Below are positions 1 to 5,782 of a stretch of DNA of 5,782 nt, one piece after another. Within the stretch, counting starts at the first letter, position 1, and each line of letters starts with the position of its first letter. Origin of the DNA: an uncultured Flavobacterium sp. (GTDB lineage: Bacteria > Bacteroidota > Bacteroidia > Flavobacteriales > Flavobacteriaceae); the NCBI GenBank assembly GCA_946480635.1, contig CAMLKV010000162.1, forward strand, positions 1-5,782, in the 5' to 3' direction. The translations under genes were made by a program, and so were the position numbers. The notes under the pieces were generated by a model. It saw nothing but the letters and a program-made list of their open reading frames with translations, ran no database searches and was not told the origin of the DNA.

Positions 1-1927
1 AGCGAAGATTAATGAACTTCCATTAGAGTTCAATGGATTTATTCAACTGTTAGAAGCAGGTCAAGATTATGATTTAACATTCAAGACTCCTACTTCTTCA
101 TTCAAAAACTTTTTAGGATTAATTCCGGCGGCTTATGCGAGTAATATAGAAACTGTAAAAACGTCTGGAGACTTTACTGTAAACGGAAAAGTAAAAGGTC
201 AACTTACTGACAATACAGTTCCTAAATTCAATATTGCAATTGCATCAAACAATGCTTCTTTCCAATACCCTGATTTACCAAAATCGGTACAAAACATTGT
301 TATTGACACTAAAATCATCAATGAAACAGGTTTGATTCAAGATACTTATGTGAACTTAGATCAACTTTCGTTCAAAATTGATCAGGATGTATTTAGCGCC
401 AAAGCAAATATTAGAAATGCGATGACAAATGCCTTAGTAAATGCGTCATTAAAAGGAACAATCAACCTTTCTAACTTTTCTAAAGCCTATCCGGTAAAAT
501 TAGATCAGCCTTTGTCAGGAATTTTAAATGCAGATGTTACTACAAAATTCGACATGCAATCTGTTGAAAAAAGTCAGTACCAAAATATCCAAAACTCAGG
601 TATGATGACATTAACTGGATTTAATTATGCAGGACCAGAAATGGCTAAACCAGTTCAAATTCAAAAAGCGGCTGTGGCTTTCAATACCAGCCAAATTAAA
701 CTAAACCAGTTAGATATGAAAACTGGAGGTTCTGACATTCATGTTAACGGTACTTTAGATAATTTTTATGGATTCCTTTTCAGAAATCAAATCCTGAAAG
801 GAAACTTTAATATGAATTCTAATCAGTTTTTAGTTGCCGATTTTATGGAACCTGCGTCAGCTTCTGCTAAAAAACCAACTGAAGAATCTTCTTCAAAATC
901 AGGCACAGGAAGCACTGGTAAAAAAGAAGCTGTAAAAATTCCGGCGTTTTTAGATTGTGCAGTTTCGGCAAAAGCAAATACTGTAGTTTATGATAATCTT
1001 ACTCTAAAACAAGTTAGCGGTAAAATGATTATTCGTGATCAAGCCGTAACGCTTCAAGATGTAAAAACAAATATTTTTGATGGTCAAATTGGGCTTAACG
1101 GAGTTGTTTCGACTAAAGGGAATGTCCCTAAATTCAATATGAACTTAAACTTAGACAAAGTAGATATTGGAAAATCATTTACTCAATTAGACATGCTTAA
1201 AGCTATTGCTCCAATTGCAGGTGCTGTGAGTGGAAAATTAAATTCAAACATCAAACTTAATGGTAATCTTGATGCAGTAGAAATGACTCCCGTTTTATCT
1301 ACGCTAACAGGTGATTTATTAGGCCAATTGTTATCATCAACCATAAATTCAAATAATTCGGAAATGTTAACGGCTTTGACTTCTCAATTCAAGTTTATTG
1401 ACATGAAAAAATTGAATTTGAATGATATTAAAGCTGCCATCGCTTTTGACGAAGGAAAAGTTGTTGTGAAACCTTTCAAAATAAAATATCAGGATATTAC
1501 TGCCGAAATTGGAGGAGCTCATGGTTTTGACCAAAGCATGAAATACAACATCAAAATGGATGTTCCTGCAAAATATTTGGGTGGAGATGTAAACAAACTT
1601 CTAAGTAAACTAACTCCTGCTGATCAAGCAAAAATTGAAAGTGTTCCTATTACTGCATTAATGACTGGAAGTTTTAAAAGTCCTAAAATTAGTACTGATA
1701 TGAAGCAAGCGACTACAAACCTGGCTTCTCAAATTGTACAAATGCAAAAAGACAAACTTTTAAATCAAGGTACTGGTGCTTTAAGCAACATTCTAGGAGG
1801 TGGCAAAAAGAATGCTACAGATACAACGAAAACAGCAGATCCTAAAAAAGATGCTATAAAAAATACTGCAAATCAGGTACTGGACGGTTTATTCAAAAAG
1901 AAAAAACCTGCACAGCAAAATCCATAA
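1..1927 (+). CDS. AsmA-family envelope protein, C-terminal part (5' end outside window)
   Basis: The frame is open from base 2 with no stop until TAA at 1925-1927, giving 641 visible residues. The true start lies upstream, and the internal TTG at 332 is not a credible start because coding sequence continues before it. The protein is beta-rich with alternating polar and hydrophobic residues and recurring blocks such as SGILNADV (about residue 172) and SGKLNSNIKLNG (about 410), as in AsmA C-terminal domains. A Ser/Lys/Gly/Thr-rich linker (about residues 283-313, DNA 848-940) separates two beta-rich parts. The tail (about 600-641) is Lys-rich and low in complexity, common in Bacteroidota homologues. 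AsmA/TamB/YhdP-type proteins are inner-membrane anchored and periplasmic, and several are implicated in moving phospholipid to the outer membrane; that role here is inferred. Any N-terminal membrane anchor would be outside the window. Family assignment is confident; the exact substrate is unknown. Confidence 0.85.
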   Translation, partial: AKINELPLEFNGFIQLLEAGQDYDLTFKTPTSSFKNFLGLIPAAYASNIETVKTSGDFTVNGKVKGQLTDNTVPKFNIAIASNNASFQYPDLPKSVQNIVIDTKIINETGLIQDTYVNLDQLSFKIDQDVFSAKANIRNAMTNALVNASLKGTINLSNFSKAYPVKLDQPLSGILNADVTTKFDMQSVEKSQYQNIQNSGMMTLTGFNYAGPEMAKPVQIQKAAVAFNTSQIKLNQLDMKTGGSDIHVNGTLDNFYGFLFRNQILKGNFNMNSNQFLVADFMEPASASAKKPTEESSSKSGTGSTGKKEAVKIPAFLDCAVSAKANTVVYDNLTLKQVSGKMIIRDQAVTLQDVKTNIFDGQIGLNGVVSTKGNVPKFNMNLNLDKVDIGKSFTQLDMLKAIAPIAGAVSGKLNSNIKLNGNLDAVEMTPVLSTLTGDLLGQLLSSTINSNNSEMLTALTSQFKFIDMKKLNLNDIKAAIAFDEGKVVVKPFKIKYQDITAEIGGAHGFDQSMKYNIKMDVPAKYLGGDVNKLLSKLTPADQAKIESVPITALMTGSFKSPKISTDMKQATTNLASQIVQMQKDKLLNQGTGALSNILGGGKKNATDTTKTADPKKDAIKNTANQVLDGLFKKKKPAQQNP

Positions 1928-1930
1928 CAT

Positions 1931-1961
1931 AAAAAAGCTCCTTTTCAGGAGCTTTTTTTTT
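1931..1961. terminator. Bidirectional Rho-independent terminator between converging genes
   Basis: The stem GCTCCT (1937-1942) pairs with AGGAGC (1947-1952) around a four-base TTTC loop. It is flanked by six A on the left (1931-1936) and nine T on the right (1953-1961), so a U-tract follows the hairpin on either strand. It starts four bases after the stop of the AsmA-like gene. On the minus strand it overlaps the stop codon of the DUF2797 gene (1960-1962), so it can end both converging transcripts. Confidence 0.9.
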
Positions 1962-2754
1962 ACATTTCTATTTTTACTACATATCCTTCAAATGTTCGGA
2001 TGTTAAAAACAGTACCATCTTCAAAAATAAGATACTGACCTTTTATTCCTGCTAATTTTCCGGAGTAGACTGGTGATTTATCTAAATTTAAACTCGCAAC
2101 TTTTGTTGGATATTGCAATACAGGATAATCCATTTCATAAAGCTCTTCTTTGGTAGCGTCAAAATATTCTTCCACTTCTTTAGGCAACCATTTTTTAACC
2201 TTTAATCTTTCTTCAAACAAATCAGTTTTAAACACTTCATTTTTTAGCATTTTCTGCCAATGCGTTTTGTCTGTAAAATGATCTTTTAGCGCAACTTCTG
2301 TAATTCCAGCCAAATATCGATTAGGAACCTCAACAATAGGAATAGCTTGCTCGGCACCTTGATCTATCCAACGGGTAGGCACTTGTGTTTTTCTTGTTAC
2401 TCCTACCTTAACTTCGCTCGAAACTGCCAAATAAACTATGTGTGGCTGTAATTGAACTTTTTTTTCGTATTCTAAATCACGGTCTTCTATATCTAAATGA
2501 GCTGTACTCAATTCAGGTTTCATAATCCAATCTCCTGCCGAAGCACTAGCCATAAAACAGTCGTAACAAAATCCTTGACGAAATATTTTTTTCTTTTTAC
2601 CGCATTGTAAACACTGATATCCTTGAAATGAAATTTCAAATTCCTTTCCAAGTAACTGATTTACATTCAAAAAACTATTTTCAAAAACCAAATAATACTG
2701 TATTGGGTTACCAAATTCGGTTTGCATTTTCGTTAAAACACCTTCGTAAATCAT
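1960..2754 (-). CDS. DUF2797 family protein with zinc-ribbon-like motif
   Basis: This is a 264-residue soluble protein with no signal peptide or membrane segment. Near the N-terminus four cysteines (C48-x2-C51 and C63-x2-C66, separated by a basic KKKK stretch) form a likely zinc ribbon. The central block, residues 105-160, contains HIVYLAV, KVGVT (116-120), R128-W129, DQGA (131-134), VPNR (143-146) and AGITE with E153, the conserved core by which I recognise DUF2797. The same spacing resembles the GIY-YIG/T5orf172 nuclease fold, which is my inference. The C-terminal beta-rich block (232-258) includes GKLAGIKGQYLIFEDG. The ATG at 2752-2754 is followed directly by the conserved-looking MIYEGVL start; no Shine-Dalgarno is visible, normal for this phylum. 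It converges on the AsmA-like gene and diverges from the GH3 gene with 82 bp between start codons. The function of the family is not established; nucleic-acid binding is plausible. Confidence 0.85.
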   Translation of the reverse strand: MIYEGVLTKMQTEFGNPIQYYLVFENSFLNVNQLLGKEFEISFQGYQCLQCGKKKKIFRQGFCYDCFMASASAGDWIMKPELSTAHLDIEDRDLEYEKKVQLQPHIVYLAVSSEVKVGVTRKTQVPTRWIDQGAEQAIPIVEVPNRYLAGITEVALKDHFTDKTHWQKMLKNEVFKTDLFEERLKVKKWLPKEVEEYFDATKEELYEMDYPVLQYPTKVASLNLDKSPVYSGKLAGIKGQYLIFEDGTVFNIRTFEGYVVKIEM

Positions 2755-2788
2755 CTAAAATTTGATTTTATATTTTATATTTAATTTC

Positions 2789-2796
2789 TATTTTTG
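2789..2796 (+). promoter_or_regulatory. Bacteroidota-type -7 promoter box for the GH3 gene
   Basis: TATTTTTG matches the Bacteroidota -7 consensus TAnnTTTG exactly and lies 40 bases before the GH3 start codon, implying a leader of roughly 33 bases. A TTG at 2762-2764 could be the -33 element, but its 24-base spacer is slightly longer than the usual 17-23. The region is so T-rich that a chance match is possible. Confidence 0.5.
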
Positions 2797-2801
2797 GTAA
2801 A

Positions 2802-2816
2802 GTTATAATTCATAAC
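2802..2816. repeat. Small inverted repeat in the divergent intergenic region
   Basis: GTTAT (2802-2806) and ATAAC (2812-2816) form an inverted repeat with a five-base spacer. Its right part overlaps a direct repeat: AATTCATAA occurs at 2807-2815 and again at 2821-2829. It lies just downstream of the predicted -7 box of the GH3 gene, a position where a repressor operator could sit. The sequence is AT-rich and short, so chance is a real alternative. Confidence 0.25.
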
Positions 2817-2836
2817 GTTAAATTCATAATTAAAAA

Positions 2837-4354
2837 ATGCCTCTACCTATAATAAATTCTATCGCCTCTTGGGTTCTTAAACAACGGATTCATGAAATCG
2901 AGTTGTTTTTGAAATATCCTAATGAAGTACAGGAAGAGTTGCTCATAAACTTAATCCGTCAGGCAGAAAATACAATACTAGGTAAGCAATACGATTTTGA
3001 ATCGGTAAAAACGTATCACACTTTTCAGGAAAGAGTTCCCATTTCGACATATGAAGATTTAGAGCCTTTTATAGAAAGAACTAGAAAAGGTGAACAAAAT
3101 GTTTTTTGGCACGAGCCTATTAAATGGTTTGCAAAATCAAGCGGAACCACTAATGCAAAAAGTAAATTTATTCCCGTGAGTGGTCAGGCGTTGGAAGACT
3201 GTCACTACAAAGCAGGCAAGGATTTACTTTGCTTATATCTTAACAATAACGAAGAATCTCAATTGTTTACGGGTAAAAGTCTTAGACTTGGTGGTAGCAA
3301 ACAATTGTATGAAGACAACAATACTTATTTTGGGGATTTATCAGCCATTTTAATAGACAACATGCCTTTTTGGGCTGAATTTAGTAGTACGCCTAGCAAT
3401 AAGACTTCCTTGATGAGTGAATGGGAAACCAAGTTGATGGCTATTGTTAACGAAACAAAACGTGAAAATGTAACAAGTTTTGCAGGTGTTCCATCATGGA
3501 TGTTGGTTTTATTAAATAAAATTTTAGAAGAAACTGGCAAAACCAATCTATTTGAAATTTGGCCAAATCTTGAAGTTTATTTTCATGGTGGTGTGAGTTT
3601 TGATCCTTACCGTGAGCAATACAAAACAATTCTTCCTAAAAACGAATTTAAGTACTATGAAATCTATAATGCATCGGAAGGTTTCTTTGCCATACAAGAT
3701 TTAAATAATTCTAATGATTTACTGCTAATGTTAGATTATGGAATTTTTTACGAATTCATTCCCATGGATACCTTTGGCACACCAAATCAAAAAACCATAC
3801 GTCTTGCAGAAGTAGAACTCAATAAAAATTATGCCGTTGTCATCACAACAAATTCAGGATTGTGGAGATATTTAATTGGAGATACTGTTCGATTTACTTC
3901 TCTTAAACCATATCGCATAAAAGTTACTGGCAGAACCAAGCATCACATCAATGTTTTTGGTGAAGAATTAATGATTGAAAACACGGAACAAGCCTTGGCA
4001 AAAACATGCAAACTAACTAATAGTGAAGTTGTAGACTATACTGTTGCTCCAGTTTTCATGAATGGAAAAGAAAAAGGTGCTCACGAATGGATAATTGAAT
4101 TTAGAAAACAACCGGATGATTTATCTAAGTTTACGCAATTGCTTGATGAGAATATCCAATCATTGAATTCGGACTATGAAGCAAAGCGTTATAACAACAT
4201 GACACTTAATCCACTGACAATAAATATCGCTCGTGAAAATCTATTTTATGATTGGTTAAAAAACCAAGACAAACTTGGAGGACAACATAAGATACCAAGA
4301 CTTTCAAATAGTCGTGATTATTTAGAGCAATTACTTTCACTACAAAGTAGCTAA
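2837..4354 (+). CDS. GH3-family acyl-adenylating enzyme (GH3 auxin-responsive promoter family)
   Basis: This 505-residue protein is full length for bacterial GH3 proteins. It belongs to the ANL adenylating superfamily, and plant members join carboxylic acids (auxin, jasmonate) to amino acids via an acyl-AMP intermediate. The signature motifs are all visible: the ATP-binding loop SSGTT (101-105) followed by a KSKFIPVS segment, the YNASEGFF motif (277-284) with E281, YLIGDTVRF (345-353) with D349, the hinge-region TGR (364-366), FGEE (374-377), and a C-terminal QHKIPR (483-488) whose K485 corresponds in position to the plant GH3 QYKTPR segment. No signal peptide or membrane helix is seen, so it is cytoplasmic. 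The ATG at 2837 is preceded by an AATTAAAAA stretch and no Shine-Dalgarno. It is transcribed divergently from the DUF2797 gene and followed by its own terminator, so it is probably monocistronic. Catalytic residues look intact, but the acid and acceptor used in bacteria cannot be read from sequence. Auxin conjugation should not be assumed. Confidence 0.93.
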   Translation: MPLPIINSIASWVLKQRIHEIELFLKYPNEVQEELLINLIRQAENTILGKQYDFESVKTYHTFQERVPISTYEDLEPFIERTRKGEQNVFWHEPIKWFAKSSGTTNAKSKFIPVSGQALEDCHYKAGKDLLCLYLNNNEESQLFTGKSLRLGGSKQLYEDNNTYFGDLSAILIDNMPFWAEFSSTPSNKTSLMSEWETKLMAIVNETKRENVTSFAGVPSWMLVLLNKILEETGKTNLFEIWPNLEVYFHGGVSFDPYREQYKTILPKNEFKYYEIYNASEGFFAIQDLNNSNDLLLMLDYGIFYEFIPMDTFGTPNQKTIRLAEVELNKNYAVVITTNSGLWRYLIGDTVRFTSLKPYRIKVTGRTKHHINVFGEELMIENTEQALAKTCKLTNSEVVDYTVAPVFMNGKEKGAHEWIIEFRKQPDDLSKFTQLLDENIQSLNSDYEAKRYNNMTLNPLTINIARENLFYDWLKNQDKLGGQHKIPRLSNSRDYLEQLLSLQSS

Positions 4355-4365
4355 TTTGTTATTAT

Positions 4366-4388
4366 TCAGTCGAAAAACTGATTTTTTT
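4366..4388 (+). terminator. Probable Rho-independent terminator after the GH3 gene
   Basis: TCAGT (4366-4370) pairs with ACTGA (4377-4381) around the six-base loop CGAAAA and is followed at once by seven T (4382-4388). It begins 12 bases after the GH3 stop codon. The stem is only five pairs, so efficiency may be modest. Confidence 0.6.
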
Positions 4389-4403
4389 ACAACCAAAAGT
4401 GCA

Positions 4404-4435
4404 TTTCATCGATTTTTTATGCTGTTTCATCAATT
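4404..4435. repeat. Pair of 11-bp direct repeats spaced 21 bp, upstream of promoter
   Basis: TTTCATCGATT (4404-4414) and TTTCATCAATT (4425-4435) differ at one position and begin exactly 21 bp apart, about two helical turns. The second copy ends just before the predicted -33 region of the promoter of the next gene. This geometry fits a dimeric or tandem activator site; the regulator is unknown. Confidence 0.35.
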
Positions 4436-4438
4436 AAA

Positions 4439-4470
4439 TTAAAAGAAACTCAGATACACCTGTAGTTTTG
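4439..4470 (+). promoter_or_regulatory. Bacteroidota-type promoter for the secreted propeller gene
   Basis: TAGTTTTG at 4463-4470 matches the -7 consensus TAnnTTTG exactly. A weak -33 element, TTA instead of TTG, lies at 4439-4441 with a 21-base spacer, inside the usual range. Transcription would begin around 4476-4478, giving a leader of about 37 bases before the ATG at 4514. Confidence 0.55.
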
Positions 4471-4513
4471 CGCGAAATTTTTTCAAAAACACAAACGCAG
4501 ACCTATTAAAATT

Positions 4514-5752
4514 ATGAAAAAGACAACTTTTTCAATCGTATTGTTATTTCTATTTAATATAATAAGTGCTCAGGATTCTTTTTTACCTGATACTACAATT
4601 GACTTCAACAAAACAATATCTGAATTAAAAGACACATACACTGTTGGCACTACTAATGTTAACACAAAACAATCGGAAATTGGTTCAACTTTCTTTATGA
4701 ATAAATACATCATGTATTCTTCAAGAAGAACTGGTGCCATTGGAACTGGAAAAGACAGTGAAACCAATTTACCTTACAACAGTCTATATTGTATGAGTAT
4801 TGATAAAAATGGAAATTTATCTAAGCCTTACTTTTTTGCCTCTGTTTTAGATTCTAAAGGAAATGAAGGTGGGTTAACATTTTCTCCTAACGAAAAGATT
4901 GTTTACTACACTAAAAGTGACGAGAAAAATCCCAAAAACTTTCAATTATATAAAAGAATTTTTGACGAAGAATGTCGTTGCACTTGGATTCAAGAAAGCG
5001 CTGTGAGTTTTAACAGCTTAAATTATTCAATTGAAAATCCTCGTGTTTCCCCTGACGGTAAAAAATTATATTTTGCTTCAAACATGCCAGGCGGTTTTGG
5101 AGGATTTGACTTATATGTTGCTGATATTGATGAAAACAATATGCCAATAAACCCAAAGAATCTTGGCAGTTCCGTGAATACTTCAGGTGATGAGAAATTT
5201 CCATATGTATCTAATGAGAAAGAATTATTCTTTTCATCTACAGGACATGAAGGATATGGAAATTTTGACGTTTTTGTTTCTAGAATTAAGAAAAACAGCT
5301 ACTCATCTCCTTTAAATTTAGGAAAAACTATAAATTCTAACGCTAATGATATTGCATTCATCTTAGCTTCAAAAAACAAAGGTTATATATCTTCTGATAA
5401 AGCATCTGGAATTGGCTCATACGACATCTATAGATTTGATCTTCAAAAGAACATTATCAAAATAGAAGGAAAAACTATAGAAGAAAATTCTAAAATTGCT
5501 TTACCAAATACAACAATTACTCTTGTTGATGATGAAGGACAGGAAATAAGTTCACTAAAGAGCTCTCCAGAAGGGAATTATAGCTTTGAAGTAACTCCGG
5601 TAGAAAACTATTCAATAATTACAAAAAAAGAGGGATATTTAGATTCATCAAGACCTTTTTCAACTGACAATAAAAGTGCTGTACTTACACTTGAAATGAA
5701 ACAAAAAAAGGCAGAAATAACTGAAACAGCTATTGTTATTGAGAACATTTAA
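4514..5752 (+). CDS. Secreted PD40 beta-propeller protein with carboxypeptidase-regulatory-like domain
   Basis: This 412-residue protein starts with a type I signal peptide: MKK, a hydrophobic core, then probable cleavage after ISAQ (residue 20). No lipobox cysteine is present. Residues about 55-310 hold PD40/WD40-like propeller repeats: GGLTFSPNEKIVYYT (119-133), ENPRVSPDGKKLYFAS (174-189) with GGFGGFDLYVADI, KFPYVSNEKELFFSS (228-242) with GYGNFDVFVSRI, and DIAFILASKNKGYISS (279-294) with GIGSYDIYRFDL. Residues about 315-395 form a carboxypeptidase-regulatory-like beta-sandwich (IEGKTIEE, LPNTTITLVD, GNYSFEV). In Bacteroidota this order is typical of OmpA-family proteins such as the type IX secretion protein PorE (TPR, propeller, CRD, OmpA), but here the TPR and OmpA parts are missing. 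The protein ends with a short charged tail. It is likely periplasmic or exposed at the outer membrane; binding peptidoglycan is unlikely without OmpA. It has its own promoter. Exact role unknown. Confidence 0.85.
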   Translation: MKKTTFSIVLLFLFNIISAQDSFLPDTTIDFNKTISELKDTYTVGTTNVNTKQSEIGSTFFMNKYIMYSSRRTGAIGTGKDSETNLPYNSLYCMSIDKNGNLSKPYFFASVLDSKGNEGGLTFSPNEKIVYYTKSDEKNPKNFQLYKRIFDEECRCTWIQESAVSFNSLNYSIENPRVSPDGKKLYFASNMPGGFGGFDLYVADIDENNMPINPKNLGSSVNTSGDEKFPYVSNEKELFFSSTGHEGYGNFDVFVSRIKKNSYSSPLNLGKTINSNANDIAFILASKNKGYISSDKASGIGSYDIYRFDLQKNIIKIEGKTIEENSKIALPNTTITLVDDEGQEISSLKSSPEGNYSFEVTPVENYSIITKKEGYLDSSRPFSTDNKSAVLTLEMKQKKAEITETAIVIENI

Positions 5753-5782
5753 CCTTAAGTAATACACAACAATCGATATAGC

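Noticed and set aside
332..334. TTG as a possible start codon of the first gene
   Set aside because: The frame is open from base 2, and the preceding residues (for example VPKFNIAI) match motifs later in the same protein, so coding continues upstream past the window edge.
3325..3629. Minus-strand open frames of 73 and 60 codons inside the GH3 gene
   Set aside because: They lie entirely within a well-supported gene on the other strand, overlap each other, and show no recognisable domain or start context.
4465..4490. Imperfect hairpin GTTTT...AAAAC around the predicted transcription start of the last gene
   Set aside because: Outer arms are A/T-only apart from one G-C pair, with a GCGC bulge; stability would be low and it overlaps the -7 box, so it is better explained by AT-rich composition.
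4570..5204. Minus-strand open frames of 65 and 64 codons inside the propeller gene
   Set aside because: They are opposite-strand shadows of clear PD40-coding sequence, with Cys/His/Gln-rich compositions unlike real proteins here.
5746..5782. Possible frameshifted continuation into an OmpA domain after the last stop
   Set aside because: All three forward frames contain stops within the final bases and none encodes an OmpA-like start, so no frameshift can be supported from this window.

Overview
The window looks like a chromosomal segment from a member of the Bacteroidota, most likely a Flavobacterium-like organism. The DNA is AT-rich and start codons are preceded by A/T-rich stretches instead of Shine-Dalgarno sequences. 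Two intergenic regions carry exact matches to the Bacteroidota -7 promoter box TAnnTTTG. The protein set also fits this phylum: an AsmA-like protein with a Lys-rich tail, a DUF2797 protein, a bacterial GH3 enzyme, and a secreted PD40 propeller protein with a carboxypeptidase-regulatory-like domain.

Layout: (1) 1-1927, plus strand: the 3' 641 codons of an AsmA-family envelope protein whose start lies before the window. (2) 1931-1961: a strong hairpin with T and A tracts that can terminate transcription from both sides, because the next gene converges on it. (3) 1960-2754, minus strand: a DUF2797 protein with a four-cysteine zinc-ribbon-like motif and a core that resembles the GIY-YIG/T5orf172 fold. 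(4) 2755-2836: a short divergent intergenic region with a -7 promoter box for the next gene and a small inverted repeat. (5) 2837-4354, plus strand: a complete GH3-family acyl-adenylating enzyme with all ANL/GH3 signature motifs. (6) 4355-4513: a probable terminator, then two direct repeats 21 bp apart, then a promoter. (7) 4514-5752, plus strand: a secreted beta-propeller protein that resembles the middle of PorE-type OmpA-family proteins but lacks both the TPR and OmpA parts. The last 30 bases are non-coding as far as can be seen.

The four genes do not form one operon. Orientation changes, terminators and separate promoters suggest four independent transcription units. The AsmA-like protein and the propeller protein probably both act in the cell envelope. 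The DUF2797 and GH3 proteins appear cytoplasmic, and their biochemical roles in bacteria are poorly defined. There is no mobile element, CRISPR array, tRNA or rRNA. I see no convincing new multi-gene system. The most unusual items are the nuclease-like core in the DUF2797 protein, the orphan GH3 enzyme, the trimmed PorE-like architecture, and the helically phased repeat pair upstream of the last gene.
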